Origin: Victivallis lenta
GTDB taxonomy: Bacteria > Verrucomicrobiota > Lentisphaeria > Victivallales > Victivallaceae
DNA length: 64,000 bases
Direction of reading: 5' to 3'
NCBI RefSeq assembly: GCF_009695545.1
Contig: NZ_VUNS01000016.1
Location: 62,001 to 126,000 of the forward strand
Shown here piece after piece: positions 16,481 to 24,659 of this stretch. A program made the position numbers and the translations under genes. The notes below the pieces were generated by a model. The model saw only the letters and a program-made list of their open reading frames with translations. It had not been told where the DNA came from and made no database searches. Each line of letters begins with the position of its first letter. Position 1 is the first letter of the stretch.

Positions 16481-16518
16481 GCCGTATGCAAGTTCCCGTC
16501 AGGAAACTTGCATACGGC
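16481..16518 (+). promoter_or_regulatory. Perfect 14-bp inverted repeat in transporter leader
   Basis: GCCGTATGCAAGTT (16481-16494) and AACTTGCATACGGC (16505-16518) are exact inverse copies around a 10-nt loop. It lies 10 nt after a TATATTATAA -10-like element (16466-16475) and 43 nt before the transporter ATG, so it would be the 5' end of the mRNA or an operator at the start site. Confidence 0.6.
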
Positions 16519-16561
16519 GTCAATGATAAAAAAATTCATTCACGCATTCGGAGAATCCATC

Positions 16562-17461
16562 ATGTGGTTCGGCGTCACCGCCGGTTTCGTCAGCGCGCTG
16601 CTGCAATCGACTTCCTATCTTTTTTCACGCCGCTTTGTGCTGAAGCATCGCAATCCGGGGCTGCTGGTCGTCTATTCGCAGCTGGTCATGTTCGGCTTCG
16701 GGCTGCTGACGCTGGCCGCGACGCTGCCGTTCGTCCGCGTGCCGCTCAACGGAACATTCTGCATGCTGCTGGTGGTTTTCGTGGCGGCGAGCTGCTCCGG
16801 CTATTTCTGTTTTTTCCAGGCGCTGCGCGAGATCGAAGCTTCACGGCTGAGTTCGCTGCTCGGGCTCAAAATCGTGGTGCTGGCGGCCATCACCGTCGCA
16901 ATCCTGCACCAGCCGCTGAATGACCTGCAATATCTTGCGATCGGCTGTTCGGCCGTCGCGGCGGTCGGCATGAACTTCTCCGGCGGGGCGCTTTCTCCGC
17001 GCGGCTGCCTCTTTCTGCTGCTGACGCTGCTGACCTATGCGACAGCCGACTTCGTCGAAACCGCCATGATCCTCATGATGCCGGGAGAAAGCCTGCTGCT
17101 GAACTCCGTTGCCGTGACCGGAGTCGCGTTCTCTGTGCTGGGCTGCGTCTCAAGCCTCGCCTTTGTCCGGCTGAAATGGAACCGGAGCTGCTTCATCGAC
17201 GCGATCCCCTACGCCGCGGCATGGTACCTCGCCATGCTGTTCCTCTTCACGTCGTTCGGAGCGATCGGCGTGCTGTTCGGGAACATCATTCAGGCCGGCC
17301 GCGGACTCATCTCGGTGCTGCTCGGGCTTCTGCTGCTCCGGTTCGGTTTTGCCGGGCTTGAGCCGCGGGTCGGCGCCCGGGCGTGGACCCGCCGGGCGGT
17401 CATGGCGGTTCTGATGCTGATCGCCATGACCCTCTACTCCTGTGCAGGGCGGCAAAGCTGA
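16562..17461 (+). CDS. EamA/DMT-type membrane transporter
   Basis: A 299-residue inner-membrane protein with about ten hydrophobic helices in two similar halves, the layout of the drug/metabolite transporter superfamily (examples: LVVYSQLVMFGFGLLTLAAT, GLKIVVLAAITVAIL, ISVLLGLLLLRFGFAG). The ATG at 16562 follows GGAGAA 6 nt upstream; an earlier in-frame ATG at 16523 lacks a ribosome site and abuts the inverted repeat. Lacking conserved substrate residues, it could export amino acids or sugars or take up metabolites. Position next to AraC and GH4 suggests a carbohydrate link. Confidence 0.8.
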   Translation: MWFGVTAGFVSALLQSTSYLFSRRFVLKHRNPGLLVVYSQLVMFGFGLLTLAATLPFVRVPLNGTFCMLLVVFVAASCSGYFCFFQALREIEASRLSSLLGLKIVVLAAITVAILHQPLNDLQYLAIGCSAVAAVGMNFSGGALSPRGCLFLLLTLLTYATADFVETAMILMMPGESLLLNSVAVTGVAFSVLGCVSSLAFVRLKWNRSCFIDAIPYAAAWYLAMLFLFTSFGAIGVLFGNIIQAGRGLISVLLGLLLLRFGFAGLEPRVGARAWTRRAVMAVLMLIAMTLYSCAGRQS

Positions 17462-17504
17462 GCGGTTCCGGGCCGGAAACCGCGCTTAAAATGCAGCCGT
17501 GCGC

Positions 17505-17533
17505 TTGAAATTTCCGGCTTTCGGGGTTAAATT
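17505..17533 (+). promoter_or_regulatory. Predicted promoter of yebC
   Basis: TTGAAA, 17 bp, TAAATT, 40 nt before the yebC ATG. Confidence 0.45.
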
Positions 17534-17572
17534 AACGTAATTATGTTCAAACTCAACTGATTGGAGTCAAAA

Positions 17573-18328
17573 ATGTCCGGGCACAGTAAATGGGCAAACA
17601 TCAAGCACAAGAAAGAAGCCGCCGATAAGGTCAAAGGCAAGGCTTTCTCCCGAATCGCCAAGGAAATCATGGTCGCCGCCAAGATGGGCGGCTCCGATCC
17701 CGATGCGAATCCCCGGCTTCGTTCCGCTCTCGTCGCCGCCAAGGCGGTCAACATGCCGAACGCCAACATCGAACGCGCGATCAAGAAGGGCGCAGGCGAG
17801 CTCGGCGACGTGGTTTACGAGGAGATCGTCTACGAAGGGTATGCCGCCGGCGGCGTGGCCGTCATCGTCGAATGCCTGACCGACAACCGGAACCGTTCGA
17901 TCAGCGACGTCCGCATGGTTTTCGACCGCAACGGCGGCAATATGGCCGGTTCCGGCGCGGTTGCCCGCATGTTCAAGCGGCAGGCTCATTTCACGATTTC
18001 CGGCGACTGGGCCGACGAGGACAAGCTCATGGAAATCGTGCTTGACGCCGGTGCGAACGATCTCTCCGTCGAGGACGGCGTCGCCGAAATCTGGGCCGAT
18101 CCCGAGAATTTCGAAGCGCTGGTCAAACTCTTCGAGGAGAAGGGCATTCCGACCGAAGAAGCCGCGGTGGTCCGCAAGCCGGAAATGGTGACGGAGATCA
18201 CCGACGTCTCCACTGCGCGTCAGGTCATGCGCCTCGTGGAGCGTATGGAAGACCTCGACGACGTTCAGGAAGTGACCGCGAACTACGAGATCGCCGACGA
18301 AATCGCCGACCAGCTCGAGGAAGAGTAA
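17573..18328 (+). CDS. yebC: YebC/PmpR/TACO1-family protein
   Basis: A 251-residue member of the universal YebC family, which eases ribosome stalling on proline-rich sequences and has also been described as a DNA-binding regulator. It begins MSGHSKWANIKHKKEAADK and shows GKAFSRIAKEI, DPDANPRLRSAL, AKAVNMPNANIERAIKKG and YEGYAAGGVAVIVECLTDN, all diagnostic. GGAG lies 6 nt upstream of the chosen ATG; an in-frame ATG 12 nt earlier is less likely. In many genomes yebC neighbours ruvC; here they are 14 kb apart. It is a single-gene unit with its own promoter and terminator. Confidence 0.96.
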   Translation: MSGHSKWANIKHKKEAADKVKGKAFSRIAKEIMVAAKMGGSDPDANPRLRSALVAAKAVNMPNANIERAIKKGAGELGDVVYEEIVYEGYAAGGVAVIVECLTDNRNRSISDVRMVFDRNGGNMAGSGAVARMFKRQAHFTISGDWADEDKLMEIVLDAGANDLSVEDGVAEIWADPENFEALVKLFEEKGIPTEEAAVVRKPEMVTEITDVSTARQVMRLVERMEDLDDVQEVTANYEIADEIADQLEEE

Positions 18329-18375
18329 GAGCTTATCAGCGGATAAGCTTTAAGTCTCTTTTCTCACCCGATGCC

Positions 18376-18406
18376 AAAGGCGGCCCGGAATCAACGGGCC
18401 GCCTTT
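18376..18406. terminator. Strong hairpin terminator after yebC
   Basis: AAAGGCGGCCCG and CGGGCCGCCTTT form a perfect 12-bp stem with a 7-nt loop, then CTCTTTT. A smaller hairpin (AGCTTATC/GATAAGCT, 18330-18349) lies between it and the stop codon. Confidence 0.75.
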
Positions 18407-18511
18407 CTCTTTTGCCGGGCCGCCTTTTCCGCAGATGCATCCGGAAATCCGGCCGTACCGTTCTGCCGGCCGGCTTTCGTCCTCCGCATCATTTTTTTGT
18501 GAAAAAATCAT

Positions 18512-18557
18512 TGATACATCTTGTACCACTGTATCAATACTGACATAATATGATACA
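18512..18557 (+). promoter_or_regulatory. Operator cluster and promoter of module A
   Basis: TGATACA (18512-18518) and TGTATCA (18530-18536) form an inverted repeat with an 11-bp spacer, and a third TGATACA lies at 18551-18557. They surround a promoter TTGTAC (18521-18526), 17 bp, CATAAT (18544-18549). TTGTACCACTGT at 18521-18532 recurs exactly at 62273-62284 in the promoter of module C. The layout suits autorepression by the GntR-type protein at 18587. Confidence 0.6.
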
Positions 18558-18586
18558 GATACACGAAGGACAAAGAGCGCGAAATT

Positions 18587-19651
18587 ATGAAAAAGAGCAA
18601 GGCAGAACAGATCTACGAGAGCATCCGGCAGGAGATCGACCACAATCCTCCCGGCACCCGGCTCGGTTCCATTCGTTCGCTGATGCGGCGTTACCATACG
18701 AGCCAGTTCTCCATCACCGGTGCAATCCGCAAGCTTGAGGAGGACAGGATTCTGCACCGCACGCCGAAGGGCGAACTGCTGGTGCGGCCGCAGGGAGAGC
18801 CGGCCATGGAACGCATCGGCATCTGGATGCCGGACTGGCCGAGTCCGGTCCACCTTCAGCACGAGGAGAAAATCCGCCGTGAAGCGCTTCGGCACGGCCT
18901 TGAAGTCGTACGTATCAATTACTCGCGGGGCTATTCGTTCCGGCAGCTCGAAACCGAAGGGCTCAGCGCAGTTATCGCCATCCTGCTGCACCGGCTGACG
19001 CCGCAGGAGGTTTACCACCTCGGGAATGCGCCGATCCCGGTTCTGATCATGGGACGGATCTTCGACAGCATCGAATTGAATTTTGTCAGCACCGATCCGT
19101 TCCAGAACGGCATGCTCGGCGCCGGATACTTTTTCCGGCGCGGCCACCGGAAATTCGCCGTTGCGCTTTCGGAGCCGCGCAACGCGATCTGCGACCGCCG
19201 GCGCGACGGCTTCCTGGCTTTCGCCCGCGCCACGGGCTGTTCCGTCGAACTTATCGACTGCAAAGTTCACGAGGGGGAAAACTCCGCCATGACGACTCAT
19301 CTCGTCTTTTCGGAACGGCTGCGCACGAAGACCCCGGAATTCACCGCGCTTTACATGATGAGCAGCGCGACCGCCTTTTCGGCGATTTCCGCGCTGGCCG
19401 ATTGCGGTTTCCGGGTGCCGGACGACATCAGCGTGATCGCCGCCGACAACGTCGACCAGGCCGCCTATTTCCTGCCGCCGGTCACCTGCATCGACGCCGA
19501 TGCGGAGGTCTCCGCCGGCAAGGTCATCGGCGCGGTCCTACGCCTCCTCCGGGAGCCGGGACTGCCCTGCATCCATGAAATCATCGATTCCAGCGTGGTC
19601 GAACGCGGGTCTGTCCGGACTCTCCCGCATCCGGCCGGTGCGCTGACTTAA
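18587..19651 (+). CDS. GntR-HTH/LacI-type sensor regulator (module A)
   Basis: A 354-residue hybrid regulator: residues 1-70 form a GntR-like winged helix ([38 protein letters not shown]), and the rest is a LacI-type PBP1 ligand domain ([68 protein letters not shown]). Proteins of this AraR-like design sense sugars. It is the first gene of a tight operon with a pseudopilin gene (25 bp downstream) and a secreted glycosidase. Repeated TGATACA sites at its promoter suggest autoregulation. The ligand is unknown. Confidence 0.86.
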   Translation: MKKSKAEQIYESIRQEIDHNPPGTRLGSIRSLMRRYHTSQFSITGAIRKLEEDRILHRTPKGELLVRPQGEPAMERIGIWMPDWPSPVHLQHEEKIRREALRHGLEVVRINYSRGYSFRQLETEGLSAVIAILLHRLTPQEVYHLGNAPIPVLIMGRIFDSIELNFVSTDPFQNGMLGAGYFFRRGHRKFAVALSEPRNAICDRRRDGFLAFARATGCSVELIDCKVHEGENSAMTTHLVFSERLRTKTPEFTALYMMSSATAFSAISALADCGFRVPDDISVIAADNVDQAAYFLPPVTCIDADAEVSAGKVIGAVLRLLREPGLPCIHEIIDSSVVERGSVRTLPHPAGALT

Positions 19652-19676
19652 ACGAACCCACAAGGAATGGAATAAA

Positions 19677-20378
19677 ATGAAAACGAACCGATTCACCCTG
19701 ATCGAATTGCTGGTCGTTATCGCGATCATCGCGATTCTCGCCGCGATGCTGCTGCCCGCGCTGAACCAGGCGCGCGAAACGGCGCGGCAGTCGAGCTGCC
19801 TCAACAACGTCCGCCAGCTCGGAACGGCGATGATGCTCTATGTCGACGCCGGCGACGGCTACTACCCGTCCGAAAAAAATCCGGACGGCACCAACAACAA
19901 TTACCTGAGCTGGCACGCGATGCTGCTGCCGTTCCTCGGCCGTCAGAACGAAGGCGTCTCAAACCGCAAGGCGGACATGTTCTGGTGCACCTCCGACCCG
20001 AATATCCGGAACGGAAAAAATAAGGAGACGCTGTTCACCGACTGCCGCATCAGCTACGGAATCAACTTTTTCCATGTTCCCGGCAGCAAAAGCGTCCGGG
20101 CGGTCAAAGCGAGCACGACCGTCGGCATCATCGAGGCCGACACTGATTTGAACTCGGAAAAGCAGGCCGGATACATCCGCGCCCTGAGCTGGGCTGATCC
20201 GGGCAATCCGTGTGCGACGGTACGCCACAACGGCGCCGGCAACGTGCTCTGGCTGGACGGGCACGCTTCCGCGGTCCGCAGTCCGAACCGCCTCTGGGAC
20301 GGGCTCTATCACGAGGGCGTGCTCTACAACAAGTGGTGCGACAACAACCGCTGGACCCTCTCGAACATGAAAGAGTAG
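19677..20378 (+). CDS. Prepilin-like H-X9-DG protein (module A)
   Basis: A 233-residue type II secretion/type IV pilin-like protein. The N-terminal class III signal and helix read [17 protein letters not shown], then [12 protein letters not shown]; Glu+5 is kept, but the residue before the Phe is Arg, not the usual Gly. The globular part has paired cysteines and ends with the H-X9-DG motif ([14 protein letters not shown]) common in PVC-group pseudopilins. It starts 25 bp after the regulator and ends 3 bp before the glycosidase gene. It is likely exposed on the periplasmic or outer surface through an inner-membrane helix. Role unknown; substrate capture with the neighbouring glycosidase is a guess from context. 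Confidence 0.88.
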   Translation: MKTNRFTLIELLVVIAIIAILAAMLLPALNQARETARQSSCLNNVRQLGTAMMLYVDAGDGYYPSEKNPDGTNNNYLSWHAMLLPFLGRQNEGVSNRKADMFWCTSDPNIRNGKNKETLFTDCRISYGINFFHVPGSKSVRAVKASTTVGIIEADTDLNSEKQAGYIRALSWADPGNPCATVRHNGAGNVLWLDGHASAVRSPNRLWDGLYHEGVLYNKWCDNNRWTLSNMKE

Positions 20379-20381
20379 CCG

Positions 20382-22706
20382 ATGATCCGGAAACCAGCAA
20401 TCATCGTATCGCTTTTCGCCGCGCTGGCCGCCGGAGCGGCCGTTTATCCGATCGACAGCTGCCGTTCGGCCCGGAACTGGGTCTTCATTGACGGAGCCGA
20501 GTTCGGGGGCGCCAGAGGCGGCGTCGCCGAGGCGCCCGGCGGACTCGCCCTCAAATATGACTTCACCGGCGGGGGCGCTTATGTCGGGATACGCCCGACC
20601 TTCCCGCTGCCGGACCTGCCGGAATACCGCATTACCGTTGCGGCGGACCGGGAAAGCTCCGTCAATTACCGCCTGACCGACGCCAACGGCCGAACCTTTC
20701 AGGGAGTGCCGGTCACGGTCCGGCCCGGCGGCGATACCGTGCTGACCGTCTCCGCTGCCGGCCCGTGGTCCGGCGCCTGGGGCGGCAGGGAGGGTGTCTC
20801 CGCCTTCACTCCGCCGGCCGCCGGACTCTGGCTGACCGTCGGGAAGCCGGGTGCCGCACCCTTCGGCGGCATGCTGCTCGTGAAATCGCTGGCCGGGGTG
20901 AGTGACACTCCGCCCGAAAAATCGCTGGCCGGAAAGCCGTTCCGGGAATCCGCCATCGGCTGGAGTCTCGCGGGGGAGTGGCTTCCGCAGTATGAAGGCG
21001 CGGAGTTGAAGCTTGCCGCCGTTCCGGGAGAGAACGCCGTCCCGGCACAGCTGACCCTCGTCGAACCGCGGGCCGGCCGCGACGCGGCAACCCGGTTCCG
21101 GCTCGACCCGAAGGATGGAGAGCGTGTTCTCCGCTGGAAGCCTGCATTCCCTTACGGTGTCAATCCGCGGAGCGTGACGCGCATCCGGTTCCGGCTCGAA
21201 GCCGAGAACGGTTCCGCCGCGGAATTCGCGTCGAGCATCGCCGGACGGGAGGCCGCGTCGCGGCCGGACGCTCCGGAGAACGGCCGCGGCATTCGTTCGG
21301 CCCGGACCGGAACCTGCGTCCACTTCAACTATGCGCCGAAACCGGAAGGGCCGTTTGCGGGCTGGTACCCGAGGGCGCGGCTGCTCGATGAGATCGCGGC
21401 ATGCGGCTACAAATACATCCGCGACGGCCTGTCGGCCGAAGAGCGGCCGGAGGGCGGCTGGAAACTCCGGGAGCATGACGCGGAGACTCTCCGCGCCGCC
21501 CGGGAACGCGGCCTCGAGCTTATCGCCGTCATCGATATGTCTGCCGATGAACCGCTCGACCGGTTCCTCGAACGGCTTGCGGCGATCGTCCGCGGCAGCC
21601 GCGGTTACGTGAACGTCTACGAACTCGGCAACGAGCCGCACAACTTCGGTCAGTGGCGGCAGACCTTCAGGCACAACGGAAGGGACGGCAGTTGGAACGG
21701 CTACGAATCCGACGGCACGGTTTCGGAATGGGTCAGAAAGCATGTCGAATATACGAACGCCGGAGCCGACCTGATTAAAAAGATCGCGCCGGACAAAACG
21801 GTCATCGGGCTCGGTTCGAATACGCCGACCAATTTTCACGCCCTGAATCTCGGCGTCTCCCCGCAGCTTGACGGCGTGGTGGATCACCCCTACACCTATT
21901 CGCTGCCGCCGGAGAAGGTTCCGTTCGGCTGGAATCTGGCCGAACGGGACGGAATCCGGGTCGGCGATGCCGAAAACACCTTCGCCGGGCTCATCGGTTC
22001 CTACCGGGAGCAGTTCCGAAAAACCGGGAAGATGCGCACGGTCTGGATCACGGAATTCGGTTTCACCGGTTTCTGGTTCGACGGGAAGAACGAAACCGGT
22101 CTTTACGCGGGCTTCACCGAGGAGGCGCAGGCGGTTTATCTCGTACGCCGCTTCATCGAAGGGCTGGCGCTGCCGGTGGCGGTCAGCTGCCAGTATGATT
22201 TTCTCGACGACTACGGTTCGGGCGAGCATGACGCGGAGTCGAATTTCGGCCTGCTTCGGGCGGACTACTCCCGGAAACCGGCATTTTACGCGGTGCGGCG
22301 GATGAACATGCTGCTGCACAATGCACAGCCGGATCCGGCTGCGAAAGTGAAGGTGACGGCGGCTCCGCTGCATCGCAGCGCGCAGCGCGGAGAGCTGATC
22401 CGCGACTGGGACAAGCAGAGCATCGCGGCGGAAAACGGGGTTCGCGCCTATGCATTCTCCGACCCGGCTGCGCCGCAGGAGCGGATGCTGGCGGTCTGGT
22501 CGATGCAGCCGTACGGACGCGAGTTCAACAACCGCGCGGTCACGCTCGAGATCGGAGGATGGGAGAGGTTCGCCGGGCTTCCGGCGGCGGTCGACCTCAT
22601 CACCGGAGACAGCTTCGGAATTCCGTTCGAGGTGAAGGACGGGCGGCTCCGGATCGAAGACCTGCCGCTGAAGGAGCATCCGCTCCTGATCACGTTCCGG
22701 GAGTGA
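20382..22706 (+). CDS. Secreted clan GH-A glycoside hydrolase (module A)
   Basis: A 774-residue exported enzyme. The signal peptide (residues 1-20, IIVSLFAALAAGAA) is followed by a beta-sandwich region up to about 310, then a TIM-barrel domain from TCVHFNYAP. Glu418 in YELGNEPHN is the predicted acid/base and Glu558 in VWITEFGFT the nucleophile, the GH-A clan arrangement seen in GH39, GH5 and GH30-like families. A C-terminal beta domain ends the protein. The family cannot be fixed by eye; the early NEP motif and TEFG suggest a GH39/GH5-like exo- or endo-glycosidase. It is the last gene of module A. Confidence 0.8.
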   Translation: MIRKPAIIVSLFAALAAGAAVYPIDSCRSARNWVFIDGAEFGGARGGVAEAPGGLALKYDFTGGGAYVGIRPTFPLPDLPEYRITVAADRESSVNYRLTDANGRTFQGVPVTVRPGGDTVLTVSAAGPWSGAWGGREGVSAFTPPAAGLWLTVGKPGAAPFGGMLLVKSLAGVSDTPPEKSLAGKPFRESAIGWSLAGEWLPQYEGAELKLAAVPGENAVPAQLTLVEPRAGRDAATRFRLDPKDGERVLRWKPAFPYGVNPRSVTRIRFRLEAENGSAAEFASSIAGREAASRPDAPENGRGIRSARTGTCVHFNYAPKPEGPFAGWYPRARLLDEIAACGYKYIRDGLSAEERPEGGWKLREHDAETLRAARERGLELIAVIDMSADEPLDRFLERLAAIVRGSRGYVNVYELGNEPHNFGQWRQTFRHNGRDGSWNGYESDGTVSEWVRKHVEYTNAGADLIKKIAPDKTVIGLGSNTPTNFHALNLGVSPQLDGVVDHPYTYSLPPEKVPFGWNLAERDGIRVGDAENTFAGLIGSYREQFRKTGKMRTVWITEFGFTGFWFDGKNETGLYAGFTEEAQAVYLVRRFIEGLALPVAVSCQYDFLDDYGSGEHDAESNFGLLRADYSRKPAFYAVRRMNMLLHNAQPDPAAKVKVTAAPLHRSAQRGELIRDWDKQSIAAENGVRAYAFSDPAAPQERMLAVWSMQPYGREFNNRAVTLEIGGWERFAGLPAAVDLITGDSFGIPFEVKDGRLRIEDLPLKEHPLLITFRE

Positions 22707-22780
22707 GGGCCGGTTCGCACATGTCTTGAGACGGCGGCGCCTCCGGCCTGCGCCGGAACGGAAAAAATCAATGATTTTAC

Positions 22781-22809
22781 TTGTAAAGTGTTCCTGTTGG
22801 TGATATAGT
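22781..22809 (+). promoter_or_regulatory. Promoter of the prs-rplY-pth operon
   Basis: TTGTAA, 17 bp, TATAGT. Transcription would begin near 22816, leaving a leader of about 185 nt before the ATG at 23002. Confidence 0.6.
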
Positions 22810-22815
22810 AAAGTT

Positions 22816-23001
22816 TGTTGGTAAAACTAAACCGGCATTTTGAGAGACCTCGATCCGTGCCTGCGGATCGAACGCGGTCGTGCATCCTCAGTGGAGACGG
22901 CCGCCGCACCGAGGGGTTTTCGAATGACGCAGTCCGTTGCGGCTGCGCTCTTTCCGCCTCCCGGACGGGTTTCCGAATTGCGAAAAACATGGAAAGTCCA
23001 A
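22816..23001 (+). other. Long leader upstream of prs
   Basis: This stretch holds a perfect hairpin CGATCCG-TGCCTG-CGGATCG (22851-22870) and GC-rich partly self-complementary sequence. An in-frame ATG at 22924 has GAGGGG 8 nt upstream and would add 26 residues to Prs. It is either an mRNA leader or a true N-terminal extension. Confidence 0.4.
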
Positions 23002-23955
23002 ATGGAAGAGGCAAAGCACATTTGTGTGTACTCCGGGAGCGCGCATCCGGAATTGTCGCAGCAGATCGCGAATTATCTCGGGATCAGTCTGGGCAAGGTT
23101 CATCTTACTCATTTCCCTGACGGCGAGTATTTCGTGCAGTTCGAAGAGAACGTCCGCCGCGCCGACGCGTTTCTGATTCAGCCCACCTGCAAGCCGCCCA
23201 ATGACAATCTGATGGAGCTTCTGATCATGATCGACGCGGCCCGCCGTGCGAGCGCCGCCCGGATCACCGCCGTGCTGCCGTATTTCGGTTATGCCCGGCA
23301 GGACCGCAAGGACAAGCCGCGGGTTCCGATCACCGCGAAGCTCGTGGCGAACCTGATCACCGAGGCCGGCGCCGACCGCATCATCACCATGGACCTCCAT
23401 TCCCAGCAGATTCAGGGATTCTTCGACATTCCGATGGACCACCTCTATGCGCGTCCGGTTCTGGTTCCGTACCTGAAGAAGCTCGTCGGCAGCAACGGCG
23501 TCGTCGTCGCGCCGGACTCGGGCTCCGCCAAGATGGCGATGAACTACGGCGACATGCTCGAGGCCGGATTTGCGGTCGTGACCAAGCGCCGCATCAATGC
23601 GACCACGGTTGCGTCGAGCCACCTCGTCGGCGATGTGAAGGACAAGAACTGCGTCATCACCGACGACCTGACCAGCACCGCCGGAACCCTCTGCGCCGCC
23701 GCGAAAATCCTGAAGGCCAACGGCGCCGCGAAGATCTACGCGGCCGTTTCGCACTGCATGCTGAGCGAATCCGGCAAGGAGAAACTGCTCGCCACGCCGG
23801 AGATCGAGCAGCTGGTCACCACCGATGCGGTTCCGGTCGTCGACGATCTCGGCGGACGCATCAAGGTCGTGTCGGTCGCACCGCTGCTCGGCGAGGCGAT
23901 CCGGCGCATCCACGACGGGAAGTCGGTCTCGTCGCTCTTCTATATCAATCACTAG
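23002..23955 (+). CDS. prs: Ribose-phosphate pyrophosphokinase
   Basis: Makes PRPP from ribose 5-phosphate and ATP for nucleotide, His and Trp synthesis. The 317-residue form beginning MEEAKHICVYSGSAHPELS has the standard length; GGAAAG is 5 nt upstream. Family motifs: FPDGEYFVQFEENVR, PYFGYARQDRKDKPR, ITMDLHSQQIQGFFD, and the PRPP-binding loop VITDDLTSTAGTL. A longer start at 22924 is possible (see the leader entry). It heads a run with rplY and pth, the same order (prs-ctc-pth) found in many bacteria. Confidence 0.96.
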   Translation: MEEAKHICVYSGSAHPELSQQIANYLGISLGKVHLTHFPDGEYFVQFEENVRRADAFLIQPTCKPPNDNLMELLIMIDAARRASAARITAVLPYFGYARQDRKDKPRVPITAKLVANLITEAGADRIITMDLHSQQIQGFFDIPMDHLYARPVLVPYLKKLVGSNGVVVAPDSGSAKMAMNYGDMLEAGFAVVTKRRINATTVASSHLVGDVKDKNCVITDDLTSTAGTLCAAAKILKANGAAKIYAAVSHCMLSESGKEKLLATPEIEQLVTTDAVPVVDDLGGRIKVVSVAPLLGEAIRRIHDGKSVSSLFYINH

Positions 23956-24000
23956 ATATTACGGCTCATAAAATTACCAAAGAATTAGGAAAGGGGTTCC

Positions 24001-24633
24001 ATGAGCAAAGTCAACAATGAAATTGCGGTGCAGGATCGTAAAGAATTCGGGAAGTGCGCTTCCCGACGCTCCCGCAAAAGCGGAATGATCCCGGCGGTCA
24101 TTTACAGCAAGGGCAAGGAAGCGAAGGCGATCATGGTCGACGCGGACGCCTGGAAGGTCCTCGCCGGACACCACGTCCAGATGGTGACTCTGGTCGACGG
24201 CGCGAACAAGACCGCCGCGCTGGTCAAGGAAGTTCAGTTCAACCACCTCAAGAACTATGTCCAGCACATCGATTTCCTCGAAGTCGACCTGAATGCGGAC
24301 GTCACCGCCCTGGTTCCGGTCCATGCGCACGGCGACTGCCTCGGCGTGAGCCGCGGCGGCATCCTCGAGTTCGAGCTGCACGAGATCGAAGTGGTCTGCC
24401 ATCCGGACCACCTGCCGGAATTCATCGCCGCGGAAGTTACCTCGCTCGACGTCGGCGATTCCCTGCATGTGAAGGATCTCGCGATGCCGGAAGGCGTCCG
24501 CACCGATCTCGATCCGGAAGCGGTTGTGGCCCATGTCGTCCGTCCGAAGGAAGAGGCCGAAGCTCCGGCCGAAGCGGCGGCCGAACCGGAAGCCATCAAG
24601 GAGAAGAAACCCGAAGCCGAAGCGAAGAAGTAA
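24001..24633 (+). CDS. rplY: 50S ribosomal protein L25 (CTC/TL5 type)
   Basis: Binds 5S rRNA in the large subunit. This 210-residue long-form L25 has the N-terminal 5S-binding domain (EFGKCASRRSRKSGMIPAVIYSKG, FNHLKNYVQHIDFLEVD) and the C-terminal TL5/CTC beta domain (FELHEIEVVCHPDHLPEFI, LDVGDSLHVKDLAMPEGV), then an acidic/lysine-rich Ala-Glu tail of about 35 residues. GGAAAGGGGTT gives a clear ribosome site. It lies between prs and pth. Confidence 0.95.
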   Translation: MSKVNNEIAVQDRKEFGKCASRRSRKSGMIPAVIYSKGKEAKAIMVDADAWKVLAGHHVQMVTLVDGANKTAALVKEVQFNHLKNYVQHIDFLEVDLNADVTALVPVHAHGDCLGVSRGGILEFELHEIEVVCHPDHLPEFIAAEVTSLDVGDSLHVKDLAMPEGVRTDLDPEAVVAHVVRPKEEAEAPAEAAAEPEAIKEKKPEAEAKK

Positions 24634-24659
24634 GCTTTGCGGGATGACGGAGTCCGGTG

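Noticed and set aside
22740-22760. TCCGGC-CTGC-GCCGGA hairpin after the module A glycosidase
   Set aside because: Only 6 bp and followed by A residues on the plus strand, so not a convincing terminator for that gene.
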